From contig NZ_CP101731.1 in NCBI RefSeq assembly GCF_031202305.1, positions 1,364,001 through 1,428,000 on the forward strand: DNA of 64,000 nt, written 5' to 3'. This DNA is from Pelagibacterium sp. 26DY04. GTDB lineage: Bacteria > Pseudomonadota > Alphaproteobacteria > Rhizobiales > Devosiaceae. The position numbers were made by a program, and so were the translations under genes. The notes under the pieces are model-generated. The model had not been told where the DNA came from and made no database searches. It was given only the letters and a program-made list of their open reading frames with translations. This document shows, piece after piece, positions 9,452 through 17,736 of the stretch; the first letter of the stretch is position 1; each line of letters begins with the position of its first letter.

Positions 9452-11067
9452 CCGCACAGCAGCAGGCAGAAGCGCAGGCGCGGGCTACGGCAGAGGCCCA
9501 GGCTCGCGCGCTCGCTGCCCAGCAAGCGGCCCCGCAAGGGCCAACTATTTCCGTTGGCGGCCGGCAAATCCCCGTGGCGGAATATCGGGCGATGTCGGAC
9601 GCGGAGCGACAGGGGCTTCGTGACCAGATCACCGAAACCGGGGCGCCGCATGCGGGCATCGACAGCAGCACGCTCGATACCTTCGCTCAAGGAACCACCT
9701 TCGGCTGGGGCGATGAGCTTCGGGGGCTAACCCAAGGCGCTATCGCAGCGGCACAAGGCGCTGATTTTGGCGATACCTACCGGCGCACCGTCGATGAAAG
9801 CCGTGCACTGGTCGATCAGGAGCGGCGCATCAACCCTGTGGGGGCTATCGGTACTGAGATGGCCGGGGCTCTCGTCACCGGTGCCGGGGCGGGTGGCCAG
9901 TTGGCCAACATGGGCCGCTCGCTTGGCCAGCGTGCATTGATCGGGGGCAGTGTAGGTGCGGCGCAGGGCGCGGCCTATGGCGCTGGCGCGGCACAAGAAG
10001 ACGAAAGACTTCTGGGGGCAGGCACTGGTGCGGCGGTTGGCGGGGCTGTGGGCACGCTGGCCCCATTCGTGGGGAACTGGCTTCAAAACCGCGTCCGCGC
10101 TGCGCAGCAAGGGCAAGTGTTAAACCAAGCCGCTGCAAACGCTCCGGCGGCGAGTGAGATGCGCTCGGCGGCGTCTGCCATGTTCGATCAAGCGCACGGC
10201 GCCGGAATCCACGTACAGCAACCGGCCTTTGGTCGGCTGTTCACCAGCATTCAGAATTCCGTCTCGCGCTTTCGCCCAAATGCGAACCTTGACCCGCGCT
10301 CGACTGGTGCTTTGCAGGTCATCCAGCAGGTGTTCGATGACGTGATGGCGCCAGGTAGTAATGTTGCGCCCGATTTGCAGGACCTCCATATGCTCCGGCA
10401 GGCTGCACAGCGCGCAGCGGTTAGCAGTGAAGGGCGTGATTCCGTCATCGCAAACACAATCGTTCGCCAGATCGATGATTTCGTGAATGGGCTAACACCG
10501 GCTGACATCGGTGGCGGGATGGACCCGACCCAAGCAGCACAAGCGCTGCAAGATGGCATCTCAACTTGGGCCCGAGCGAACAAGGTAGGGCTTATAGAAG
10601 AAGCAATATACCGGGCACAGAATGCGGCCAGCGGGTTTGAAAACGGTTTGCGTGTTGAGTTCCGCAAAATTCTCAACAACCGCAATCTGCGCACCCAATT
10701 CACCGGGCCAGAGCTTGAGGCCATTGCCAATGTTGTGCAGGGCACTACGGGCGCGAACCTTGCAAAACTAATAGGCCGCTTTGGGTTTGGGTCAGGACAA
10801 GCATCGACTGGCATTGGGGGCGCCGCTGGCATGGCCCTGGGTGATATGGCGTTCGGCCCTGTGGGAATGGTACTGGGGCCGACGATTGGCGCTGCCGGAC
10901 GTTCTGCGAGTGAGAGAATGACGGCTAACGCAGCGCAGCGCGCACTTGGCGCGGTCGCCACTCCCAATCTTGTCCAGGTTCCGCCAGTAAATCAGGCCAT
11001 CCCGTCGATGACAGAGAGGCTGGTAAGGATTGCTGGAGCGCCCTTGTCAGGGCAGGTGGCACGTTAA
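9442..11067 (+). CDS. Large Ala/Gly-rich ejection-type virion protein
   Basis: The 541-aa protein has a very Ala/Gln-rich coiled-coil N-terminus (residues 3-35). Glycine-zipper helices follow around 140-200 (GALVTGAGAGGQLA, GAAVGGAVGTLAPFVG) and again near 455-490 (GIGGAAGMALGDMAFGPVGMVLG). These membrane-insertion-like features, and its place as the third ejection gene before the fibre, suggest a P22 gp16/gp20-like role in forming the DNA conduit. The start at 9442 is favoured because GGAG lies 11 bases upstream. ATG 9448, overlapping the previous stop as ATGA, is the alternative. No enzymatic motif was seen. Confidence 0.65.
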   Translation: MAMTAQQQAEAQARATAEAQARALAAQQAAPQGPTISVGGRQIPVAEYRAMSDAERQGLRDQITETGAPHAGIDSSTLDTFAQGTTFGWGDELRGLTQGAIAAAQGADFGDTYRRTVDESRALVDQERRINPVGAIGTEMAGALVTGAGAGGQLANMGRSLGQRALIGGSVGAAQGAAYGAGAAQEDERLLGAGTGAAVGGAVGTLAPFVGNWLQNRVRAAQQGQVLNQAAANAPAASEMRSAASAMFDQAHGAGIHVQQPAFGRLFTSIQNSVSRFRPNANLDPRSTGALQVIQQVFDDVMAPGSNVAPDLQDLHMLRQAAQRAAVSSEGRDSVIANTIVRQIDDFVNGLTPADIGGGMDPTQAAQALQDGISTWARANKVGLIEEAIYRAQNAASGFENGLRVEFRKILNNRNLRTQFTGPELEAIANVVQGTTGANLAKLIGRFGFGSGQASTGIGGAAGMALGDMAFGPVGMVLGPTIGAAGRSASERMTANAAQRALGAVATPNLVQVPPVNQAIPSMTERLVRIAGAPLSGQVAR

Positions 11068-11294
11068 TCCTTTAGACGGCGCATATGGTATTCGGGGTAT
11101 GTGGTCACCCAGCCAATCCCCAACCCGGCGCTGAATATTCCGAAGAATAATACCGGCCAAGGGTATCCGGCGAAGACGACAAGCCCGAGCGCGACAGCAA
11201 CCCACACGGCAAAGAAACCGTAGAACATCCACGCTGGGGTCTTCACCACCTCAATGAGTGTGGAGTGTTCGTGCGGCTTTAGGTCGATTTGCAT
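11064..11294 (-). CDS. Small two-helix membrane protein, moron candidate
   Basis: A 76-aa minus-strand gene interrupts the plus-strand phage block. It has an amphipathic start (KPHEHSTLIEVVKTP) and two strong transmembrane helices (about residues 24-44 and 48-66) separated by a GYPWP turn, then a basic tail. GGTGGG precedes the ATG at 11294. Its 3' end overlaps the upstream ejection gene by 4 bases in convergent orientation. Independent minus-strand membrane genes in prophages often act in superinfection exclusion or host modification. That is only a guess here, and no family was recognised. Confidence 0.65.
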   Translation of the reverse strand: MQIDLKPHEHSTLIEVVKTPAWMFYGFFAVWVAVALGLVVFAGYPWPVLFFGIFSAGLGIGWVTTYPEYHMRRLKD

Positions 11295-11317
11295 CCCACC
11301 AAAGTAATCGTTCCCAG

Positions 11318-11343
11318 CCCCGCCCGCAAGCGGGGTTTTTCTT
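11318..11343 (+). terminator. Rho-independent terminator before tail-fibre gene
   Basis: The stem CCCCGC/GCGGGG with a 6-nt loop is followed by TTTTTCTT. It ends the plus-strand ejection-gene transcript just before the ribosome-binding site (GGAGA) of the fibre gene. Confidence 0.8.
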
Positions 11344-11359
11344 ATGGAGAATCTGCCCA

Positions 11360-12313
11360 ATGGCATATCTCTGGCAAAACCCGCTTGTGCCGTTCATCGA
11401 CACGGCAGGCGATCCATATTCAGGGGCAAAGGCGTATTTCTTCGACGCCAACACCACGACGCCCAAGATCGTCTATGAGGACAGCGCGTTCGATATTGCG
11501 CATGACCATCCTGTGGTGGCCGATGGGTATGGACGCTTCCCGGCTATCTTCCTTCCGACCGGCGATTACCGACTGCGCATCGAGGACGCCAACGGGGCCA
11601 CATTGTGGGACGTGGATGGCGTTTCCGTGCCCAACACGGGCGATGACAGCGGCGGGGGTGGCGGAGATACGCCGGAAACGCTTCTTGCCCGCACAGGTGA
11701 TCTCAAGGCACGCTACGACACTGGGGCGCACTCAGGCTGGGTCAGGGCGAACGGGCGCACAATTGGCGATGGAAGTTCCGGGGCAACGGAACGCGCCAAT
11801 GAGGACTGCGAGGACTTGTTTCTGCTCCTGTGGGCGGTTGACGCGAACCTAACCGTCAGCGGCGGACGCGGCGCTTCTGCGGCGGGCGACTGGTCAGCCA
11901 GCAAGACAATCGAACTGCCCAGCTTCCGCAACCGCGCCATCTTCGGCCTTGGCGATATGGGCAACACCAACGTCGCCCTGATAGACGACAGCCTGTTCGA
12001 CAACGGCAACAACGTCACGCTTGGCTCGTACGGCGGCGTAGATGATGTGACGCTGACAATCGCACAGATGCCGTCGCACGACCACACGGGTACAACCACC
12101 AGTAATGGCGCGCACAGCCACAGTGTGAATACCTCCGTGGATTCTGGCGGGGGGATACTCTACCGGGGCAGCAATAGCGGGACGGTCGAAAGCCAGTCCA
12201 CAAGTTCGGCTGGCGCCCACAGTCACACCCTTAACATCAATGACCGTGGCGGGGGCGAGGCGCATACCAACATGCCGCCATTTGGCCTCGCGACCATCTA
12301 TATCAAGCTTTAG
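11360..12313 (+). CDS. Tail-fibre protein with phage tail-collar-type domain
   Basis: The 317-aa protein begins with a beta domain (PLVPFIDTAGDPYSGAKAYFFDANTT) seen at the start of many short-tailed phage fibres. A Gly/Asp linker and then a collar-like domain follow (SGWVRANGRTIGDGSSGATERANEDCEDLFLLLW, IELPSFRNRAIFGLGDMGN, MPSHDHTG, GAHSHSVN, MPPFGLATIYIKL). The His-rich SHDH and HSH motifs resemble the metal-binding receptor tips of phage fibres. It probably takes part in host recognition. ATG 11360 is chosen because GGAGA lies 9 bases upstream. Extension to 11258 would cross the terminator. Confidence 0.8.
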   Translation: MAYLWQNPLVPFIDTAGDPYSGAKAYFFDANTTTPKIVYEDSAFDIAHDHPVVADGYGRFPAIFLPTGDYRLRIEDANGATLWDVDGVSVPNTGDDSGGGGGDTPETLLARTGDLKARYDTGAHSGWVRANGRTIGDGSSGATERANEDCEDLFLLLWAVDANLTVSGGRGASAAGDWSASKTIELPSFRNRAIFGLGDMGNTNVALIDDSLFDNGNNVTLGSYGGVDDVTLTIAQMPSHDHTGTTTSNGAHSHSVNTSVDSGGGILYRGSNSGTVESQSTSSAGAHSHTLNINDRGGGEAHTNMPPFGLATIYIKL

Positions 12314-12325
12314 CGGGGCGAAAGA

Positions 12326-12664
12326 ATGTATCAGGCTTCTTTCACCGCAACAGATTCCGCCGATTGGGCCGAGGCCATAGAGGTCATCAACGGCGACACC
12401 AATCTCCCGCTTGATATCAGCGATATCGCCTTTGAGCTTGCTGTCCGCGACCGCTGCGGCGCCGAGCTTCTGAATGCCAGCACTGAGGCGGGAACGCTGG
12501 AACGCGCGGGCACCAACGTCATCCGCTGGCGCTTCACGCCCACCGATATGGGCGGGCTTTGCACTGGCACGACTTACAAGGTCGGCCTGACCATGACCAC
12601 CGATGAGGGCACCACGCAGGTGCTTGTCGGGTCTCTTTCCTTCATTGATGGGGTTGTCGAATGA
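12326..12664 (+). CDS. Small beta-rich phage tail-associated protein
   Basis: The 112-aa protein looks all-beta (IEVINGDTNLPLDISDIAFELAVRD, VIRWRFTPTDMGGLCTGTTYKVGLTMTT) and resembles the small immunoglobulin-like or BppU-like N-terminal domains encoded beside podovirus fibres. It follows the collar fibre and overlaps the tailspike gene (ATGA at 12661-12664). It may be an adaptor between fibre and tailspike. The family was not identified, and the functional statement is inferred from position. Confidence 0.6.
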   Translation: MYQASFTATDSADWAEAIEVINGDTNLPLDISDIAFELAVRDRCGAELLNASTEAGTLERAGTNVIRWRFTPTDMGGLCTGTTYKVGLTMTTDEGTTQVLVGSLSFIDGVVE

Positions 12665-14985
12665 CTGCCAATGTCCGCCTGCGCGTCCTTCCGCGTATCC
12701 CTCCTATCGATGGTCGGCAGGCAGAATTCCAAGCCACCGATACGCATATTCAATGGCGCATCGAGGGCGATGACGAATGGCAAGACCTGCTTCCGATTTC
12801 TGATCTGGTCGGAGAACAGGGGCCGAGCATTGAACTCCAGTACGACGGCACAAACATCCAGTGGCGCGTTGCCGGAGAAGGCGGGCTTTGGTCTGACCTC
12901 GTAGATGTCGATACGCTTCTCGCACCCGCCGTTGAGGACGCGACGGCGGGAGCGGCGCAGAGTGCGAGTGAGGCGCAGGGGTTCCGAAACGAAGCAGAGG
13001 GCTTCAAGGATGCCGCCGAGGCTGCGGCGGGGTCTGTTGTTAGCCCTGGAGACTATGGAGCGAGCGAGGGTTCCTCAGGCGCCACCAACGACGCGGCCTT
13101 TGCGGCGTTCGAGGCGGTGCTTTCTGGGTCCATCGTGGACCTGCGCAGCAAGACCTATCCTATCACTACGATCCCGACCGGCAATACCTACCAGAATGGC
13201 TATTGGCTGATCGAGAACTACGACGAGACGGCCACGGTACGCATCCCGGCAAAGAACACCATCAATCGGACGTTGGCCCAGATCACCAATGACGACGCGC
13301 TCGACGGCCAGCCGCAGGATAGCTGGCACTCATACAACGATGGTGTTGGCAAATGGCCGGTCGTGTTCGCCCTCTGGCGGCAGCGCAGCAATAATCTTCA
13401 CGGTGGCGGCGAAGAATATCAGTCCATGCTGTGCCGGTCGAAGGACGGAGGGATGACATGGGGCGAGGTAGAATGGATCATCCCGAGCGAATATAATCGT
13501 CAGCCTTTTGCGGCGGGGCAAGTGAACGGTCAGCAATTTGTGATCGTTCGTGATACCGGACAACCCCATAAGTTGTTTGGCCGGAGGCTATACCAACGCC
13601 GTGAGCTTACTGGGCAAAACCTGTCCCGTGGCACCGATATTTTGTACATAGAAGAGATGCCGGATCATGGCGTCAAAGCTGGTGATAAAGTCCGGGTTCT
13701 CGATTGGTCCGGTGCAGCACTCAACGGCGTCACACCCGATGGCGAATACACGGTCGCCGTTAGCGAGGATACGCGGTTTGGCATCACTGTCACTGGCATG
13801 GTGGAAAATGCCGGCTTCGTTGAGCGCGACTTTAACCTTGAGTTTGTCGAAGGGCCCTTCACCGAAATTCTCTTTGGCGGGCAACACCTCAGTGATGCAG
13901 TTGCGGCGGCTTCTGGGGGGAGCCTCCCCAACCTAACTACGCTCTACATGCACCTAGAGCCTGACCCTGATAACCCAGGGGGCGGCTTCTACACCGTGAC
14001 GCATGGCGGGGGTGGAAACCAGCCGGGATCATGGATGGTCCGAGTGGCTAATCCGCTTCAAAGCGGGGCGAGTATCAGTGCCGTCCGGCAGATTTCGACC
14101 TATGGCGTCGAGGCGTCTATCCGAAAAGATGCTGACGGATATCTCTACACCATGATCCGCTCCCAAGAAAACGGCGAGGCTGTCCAGTTTGGCTGGTCGG
14201 ACGACGAGGGGCAGACATGGACCCTGACTACCGGGCCGGCCTATCCTTGGGCGCTTCTATCAGGCACCGCCATGGTGATCGTTGGCGACAAACTGTTTGC
14301 CACCTTGAGCGGAGCTAGGAACGCTACGGCGCTACTGACTGAGGAAGGCATCGTGCCGATGTATCTGCTCGAAGCCACACTGGCCGATTTGAGGTCGGAA
14401 GGTTTCGATGCATTCACGATCACCAAAGTGCAGGACATGTACTTTTCCGATGGGCGGCTAGGGGAAGGTTCCGTTACCGGCGTACAATCCATGGTGGCGG
14501 TTCAGGACCGGCTCATCATTGGATATTGCAGCGAGTTTGCCCCGACCAAAGACAATCTTGGCGGGCTGTCAGATATCTTCGCGCTGACAATTGAGCTTGA
14601 CGGCGACAGCATCCAAGCGGCGCAGAACCGGGAGATCATACCCCGAACCTTCGTTCGGGAGCCCGTTTCCTATCGCACGATCAGGCTGTACGCCTCCGTT
14701 AATGCGGACGGGACAATCGCCAGCCGCAACATTGATGCCGGATTGCAACTCGACGTGTCCAAATCCTCCACAGGCCAGTACGATTTCACTTTCGTGGATG
14801 CGGCTGGGGGTGGTCCCTACAACATCGCGACCACGCTTTACTACCCGCAGGCGACGTGCGGAACGGCGGGACGCATCGCGAATTGGAACAGCAAGGGCTC
14901 CGGCGGCTTCAGTATAGAGACCACGGCAAACGGCGGGGCACTGACTGACACCCGATTCACTGTGGCGGTCGATATTCTGCGCTAG
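12661..14985 (+). CDS. Tailspike with sialidase-like beta-propeller (Asp boxes)
   Basis: The 774-aa protein has an N-terminal tail-binding region (residues 1-85), an Ala/Glu-rich coiled coil (about 95-125) and the segment SPGDYGASEGSSGATNDAAFAAFEA, the usual capping motif before pectate-lyase-like tailspike domains. The body contains two Asp boxes, SKDGGMTWG (about 260) and SDDEGQTW (about 513), the hallmark loops of sialidase propellers. A beta-rich C-terminus follows. It probably binds or cleaves a host surface glycan, in the manner of phage endosialidases or BNR tailspikes. Substrate and catalytic residues are not determined. Its stop overlaps that of the opposing methyltransferase gene. 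Confidence 0.75.
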   Translation: MTANVRLRVLPRIPPIDGRQAEFQATDTHIQWRIEGDDEWQDLLPISDLVGEQGPSIELQYDGTNIQWRVAGEGGLWSDLVDVDTLLAPAVEDATAGAAQSASEAQGFRNEAEGFKDAAEAAAGSVVSPGDYGASEGSSGATNDAAFAAFEAVLSGSIVDLRSKTYPITTIPTGNTYQNGYWLIENYDETATVRIPAKNTINRTLAQITNDDALDGQPQDSWHSYNDGVGKWPVVFALWRQRSNNLHGGGEEYQSMLCRSKDGGMTWGEVEWIIPSEYNRQPFAAGQVNGQQFVIVRDTGQPHKLFGRRLYQRRELTGQNLSRGTDILYIEEMPDHGVKAGDKVRVLDWSGAALNGVTPDGEYTVAVSEDTRFGITVTGMVENAGFVERDFNLEFVEGPFTEILFGGQHLSDAVAAASGGSLPNLTTLYMHLEPDPDNPGGGFYTVTHGGGGNQPGSWMVRVANPLQSGASISAVRQISTYGVEASIRKDADGYLYTMIRSQENGEAVQFGWSDDEGQTWTLTTGPAYPWALLSGTAMVIVGDKLFATLSGARNATALLTEEGIVPMYLLEATLADLRSEGFDAFTITKVQDMYFSDGRLGEGSVTGVQSMVAVQDRLIIGYCSEFAPTKDNLGGLSDIFALTIELDGDSIQAAQNREIIPRTFVREPVSYRTIRLYASVNADGTIASRNIDAGLQLDVSKSSTGQYDFTFVDAAGGGPYNIATTLYYPQATCGTAGRIANWNSKGSGGFSIETTANGGALTDTRFTVAVDILR

Positions 14986-15839
14986 GTAAGTCGCCTGCAC
15001 CCATAGACCGCGCGCCAGTTGTCCCTGAAGCCTCCCAAGGCGTCCACCGGCGCGCGGTCATCAACTTTCTTCCACTGAGACCCGCCCTTATTTACCCGCC
15101 GCTCCGATATATCGTAGCCTGCCAAAACTGTTTCCACATCGTACCCTGCTTTCTCGAACAACACGCGAAAGCCATCATGCGAGAATCGGAAATAGTCGGT
15201 CGGTACGGGGTGGTATCGCCACGCGAATGGAGCGGCGTGAACATTCAACCCGCCGACCTTGCACAGCCGAAGGCAGTTTTGCGCAGCAATCCACGGCTTC
15301 TCAACGTGTTCAAAAACATCATGGGAAAATACCACATCGAACTGCTGCCCGAGGTCCAAGTTTGGATCGCATATATCTGCGATGACGACCTCAAAGTCAC
15401 CCTCGCCGGACTTTGCTATGTCCATAATGATTCGCTCTGCGAAGCCTTGTAGATAGCGGTATCCGCCGTACCCGCCGCCGACACCCAGCAGCCGTAACCG
15501 CTCGTTCGGGCGATCCTTGACATAGGCACTGACCAGGTCGCGTGCCGCCGTCTTGGGCAGCAGCGGCACAGTGGGGGCATACTCTACCGGCTTTAAGGCG
15601 GAAACCGTATCTATGTGCTTGGTGATGAGTTGCTCAAGTTTCCCGCTCCGAGCCATCCGCAAAAAAACATCCTCGTCGCTTTCGCGGCCCGCGACTAAGG
15701 GTGAGGCCTTAGCCTCTCTTTTGGCAAGGTCCCCTCTCAACTCATGAATAGCATCGATGACAGTCTTGTTGTCAGCCGGAGGCACAAGGCCGACAGACCT
15801 TCGTGCGCGATAAATTCGTTGCTTTATGTCTTTGAGCAC
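14982..15839 (-). CDS. SAM-dependent methyltransferase, prophage moron candidate
   Basis: The protein of about 285 aa has a helical N-terminus and a class I SAM-methyltransferase fold. The glycine-rich motif I is at LLGVGGGYGG, and the acidic/His motif FDVVFSHDVFEHVEKPW is typical of Methyltransf_11/23-type enzymes. LCKVGGLNVHAAPFAW and YDVETVLAGYDIS follow. These enzymes often act on sugars or lipids. GGGAGG lies 5 bases before GTG 15839, which is favoured over the adjacent TTG 15842. It is transcribed against the tailspike gene and shares the CTAG overlap at 14982-14985. Modification of host surface glycan, the tailspike's likely target, is attractive but speculative. Confidence 0.75.
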   Translation of the reverse strand: MLKDIKQRIYRARRSVGLVPPADNKTVIDAIHELRGDLAKREAKASPLVAGRESDEDVFLRMARSGKLEQLITKHIDTVSALKPVEYAPTVPLLPKTAARDLVSAYVKDRPNERLRLLGVGGGYGGYRYLQGFAERIIMDIAKSGEGDFEVVIADICDPNLDLGQQFDVVFSHDVFEHVEKPWIAAQNCLRLCKVGGLNVHAAPFAWRYHPVPTDYFRFSHDGFRVLFEKAGYDVETVLAGYDISERRVNKGGSQWKKVDDRAPVDALGGFRDNWRAVYGCRRLT

Positions 15840-15943
15840 CAATGCCTCCCGTTCGAGCCCCGGAAAACTACTCTACGATGGTTCCGAGAGGCAAGCGCCT
15901 CCGGCCCGGCTCTATCAACATCGGCAGGAGGCCAGCATCGGCC

Positions 15944-16048
15944 TCAGCGCCAAGGGTTCTGATCCCTGCTCCCCCGCATAACCAGCATCACCACGACGCC
16001 GATCGGCGCCCCAACCCATAGCCCGATCAGAAAGCTGAAAATATCCAT
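15944..16048 (-). CDS. 34-aa single-helix membrane peptide
   Basis: The small minus-strand ORF starts at ATG 16048, preceded by GGGGGAT, and ends at TGA 15944-15946. It encodes MDIFSFLIGLWVGAPIGVVV followed by MLVMRGSRDQNPWR. One glycine-spaced transmembrane helix (about residues 4-24) and a short basic tail resemble the tiny DUF3789-like membrane peptides found in phages and plasmids. It lies upstream of the methyltransferase in the same orientation. The good ribosome-binding site and the clean hydrophobic profile argue that it is real. Function unknown. Confidence 0.6.
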   Translation of the reverse strand: MDIFSFLIGLWVGAPIGVVVMLVMRGSRDQNPWR

Positions 16049-16613
16049 GTGATCCCCCAATCAATGGGCGGATGACACCACGATCCCGCCCCGCCGTAAA
16101 GCGGGCAAAGAAAAAGGCCCGACCGTAGCCGAGCCTGATGAGGTACTGGGGAAATGCCTGGCCAAAGGCGTCAGAGCCAGACACCTCATAGGCTCACCAA
16201 ACCAGCGTCTCGGCAATTACATCATTGGATTGATGGTGAGCCGCCCACCGGATCAGAGTTCGGTGAGCGGCTCTGCAATGCTTGGAGGCAACTGCGCGTG
16301 CATTATGCCACCGGTGATCGGGGAAGGCCAGTAGGAGCCTCTTCCTGAATAAGCCGCCCACCGGAGGAGTTTGTGGGGGGATCGATGGGCGGCTCTCTGA
16401 GGGACGCAACGTTTTCGGAGACATTGCTTGACCCGAACGGCGCTCGCCGGCCGAGGGTTGCGGCGATTCACGTTTGAAAAGTTTCGGCATCCCCAGAGAC
16501 GAAGTAATTGGGTCGGGCGCCTCACATTCGCCCGACCCGCGTCACCAGGCTTTGCCGAGCGCTCGTGACCAAGCCAAGCTAGCACAAAACCAAACATCGA
16601 CAAGGAGGCCACG
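16049..16613. other. 565-bp intergenic stretch with several hairpins
   Basis: No convincing gene lies here. Four inverted repeats are visible: 16131-16195 (GAGCCTGATGAGGT pairing with ACCTCATAGGCTC), 16238-16273 (13-bp arms GAGCCGCCCACCG/CGGTGAGCGGCTC with one mismatch, 10-nt loop), 16352-16394 (AGCCGCCCA/TGGGCGGCT) and 16510-16538 (GGGTCGGGCG/CGCCCGACCC, 9-nt loop). AGCCGCCCACCGGA occurs twice as a direct repeat (16239-16252 and 16352-16365), inside the second and third hairpins. None has a downstream U-tract, so simple terminators are unlikely. They may be RNA structures in the leader of the lysis genes or fragments of lost genes. Confidence 0.6.
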
Positions 16614-17330
16614 ATGGCCCTAACCGCACGCGCGGCGCTTGAGCTCGCCTCGCACGAGGCGCTTGTGCGCCAAACCTACAAAGACAGCGTCGGAGTCCTG
16701 ACCTGGTGCGTCGGCATGACCAACGCGACTGGCCATCGGGTCGAGCGCTATATCGGCAATCCGGCGCCGCTCCAGCACTGCATGAACCTCTTCGTCTGGG
16801 CGCTGCGGAACTACGCCAAGCATGTCGACGAGGTGTTTGCCGGCCATCGGCTCACCGAGGCGCAGTATGCCGCCATCCTGTCGTTTACCTGGAACCTTGG
16901 GGCAGGGGCGCTGCGCAACGCGTCCTGGGTGCGCCATTTCAAGGCCGGCGACATGGAGGCGGCCGAGAGAGCATTCAAGGTCTGGAACAAGGCAGGTGGG
17001 CGGACAGTCAAGGGGTTGGTCACCCGGCGTGCCCTCGAAGCTGATCTGTTGTTTCGCGGAAAATGGAGCAACGACGGCACGATCATCGAATACACTCGCC
17101 TGCGCTCCAACATGCAGGTGGACTTTGCCAGCGCCAAGCGGGTGAACGTCACCGCCGAGCTCTCCAACGCCTTCTCGGGCGAGCGCAGCCCGATCGTTGA
17201 TCAGGCACCGCAACCCGATGCTCCGGTTGAGACGCCGACGCTCTCGCCAAAGCCCAATGCGGCTTCGTTCATCGCGATCATCGTTGCGGCCATTCTCGGC
17301 TTCATCGGCTGGCGTGTCTCGCAAGCCTGA
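16614..17330 (+). CDS. Endolysin: GH24 lysozyme with C-terminal membrane helix
   Basis: The 238-aa protein has a GH24 lysozyme domain (residues 5-150). Its catalytic spacing E15-x8-D24-x5-T30 (SHEALVRQTYKDSVGVLTWCVG) is identical to T4 lysozyme E11/D20/T26. SFTWNLGAGAL and the WNKAGGRTVKGLVTRR segment, which precedes the end of the fold, are also typical. A Pro-rich linker (about 195-215) leads to one C-terminal transmembrane helix (SFIAIIVAAILGFIGW). It cleaves peptidoglycan at the end of the lytic cycle. The tail anchor is unusual, because signal-anchor endolysins are normally anchored at the N-terminus. AAGGAGG precedes the ATG. A terminator follows at 17356. Confidence 0.85.
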   Translation: MALTARAALELASHEALVRQTYKDSVGVLTWCVGMTNATGHRVERYIGNPAPLQHCMNLFVWALRNYAKHVDEVFAGHRLTEAQYAAILSFTWNLGAGALRNASWVRHFKAGDMEAAERAFKVWNKAGGRTVKGLVTRRALEADLLFRGKWSNDGTIIEYTRLRSNMQVDFASAKRVNVTAELSNAFSGERSPIVDQAPQPDAPVETPTLSPKPNAASFIAIIVAAILGFIGWRVSQA

Positions 17331-17355
17331 TCCCTTCAACCCTCGTCAACTGTCT

Positions 17356-17378
17356 GCCGCCCTCTGAGGCGGCTTTTT
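17356..17378 (+). terminator. Rho-independent terminator after endolysin
   Basis: The stem GCCGCC/GGCGGC with loop CTCTGA is followed by TTTTT. It lies between the endolysin and the holin-like gene and could act as an attenuator inside the lysis block. Confidence 0.8.
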
Positions 17379-17392
17379 CATAGGAGAACACC

Positions 17393-17668
17393 ATGGGCAA
17401 GCTGCTCAATCTTCTCACCATGTTCGGGCCTCTCCGGGCGGCCAAGCTCTGGGTGGCCTTGGGTATGGCCATCGTGCAGTTCGTCAACGTCTATTCGGGA
17501 ATCGATCTCGGGCTTGATGAGGAAACGCTGACCGCCATCATCGGCGGCCTGGGCGCTCTGCTTGTCTGGCTTGTGCCGAATGCAAAGCCGGATGTTCCGG
17601 TACTGACGGAAGCCGAGGCGCGGGCGCGGACGGGCTACGCCGGTCCTATCGAGACGCGGAACCGCTGA
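17393..17668 (+). CDS. Holin-like membrane protein
   Basis: The 91-aa protein has two hydrophobic helices (about residues 16-35 and 48-63) separated by an acidic loop (GIDLGLDEET), then a hydrophilic tail ending in basic residues. It lies directly after the endolysin and before a membrane-anchored coiled coil, where a phage holin is expected. Holins permeabilise the inner membrane and time lysis. TAGGAGA precedes the ATG. No holin family was named with certainty, so the call rests on topology, size and location. Confidence 0.65.
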   Translation: MGKLLNLLTMFGPLRAAKLWVALGMAIVQFVNVYSGIDLGLDEETLTAIIGGLGALLVWLVPNAKPDVPVLTEAEARARTGYAGPIETRNR

Positions 17669-17736
17669 CACATTCGCGGCGCGCGGGCAGGGCAACCCGT
17701 GCGCCTCATTTCTACTTCTGACTTATAGGGGCTCCC

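Noticed and set aside
16154..16490. Short frames on both strands in the hairpin-rich region
   Set aside because: They overlap inverted repeats, lack ribosome-binding sites and have low-complexity translations.
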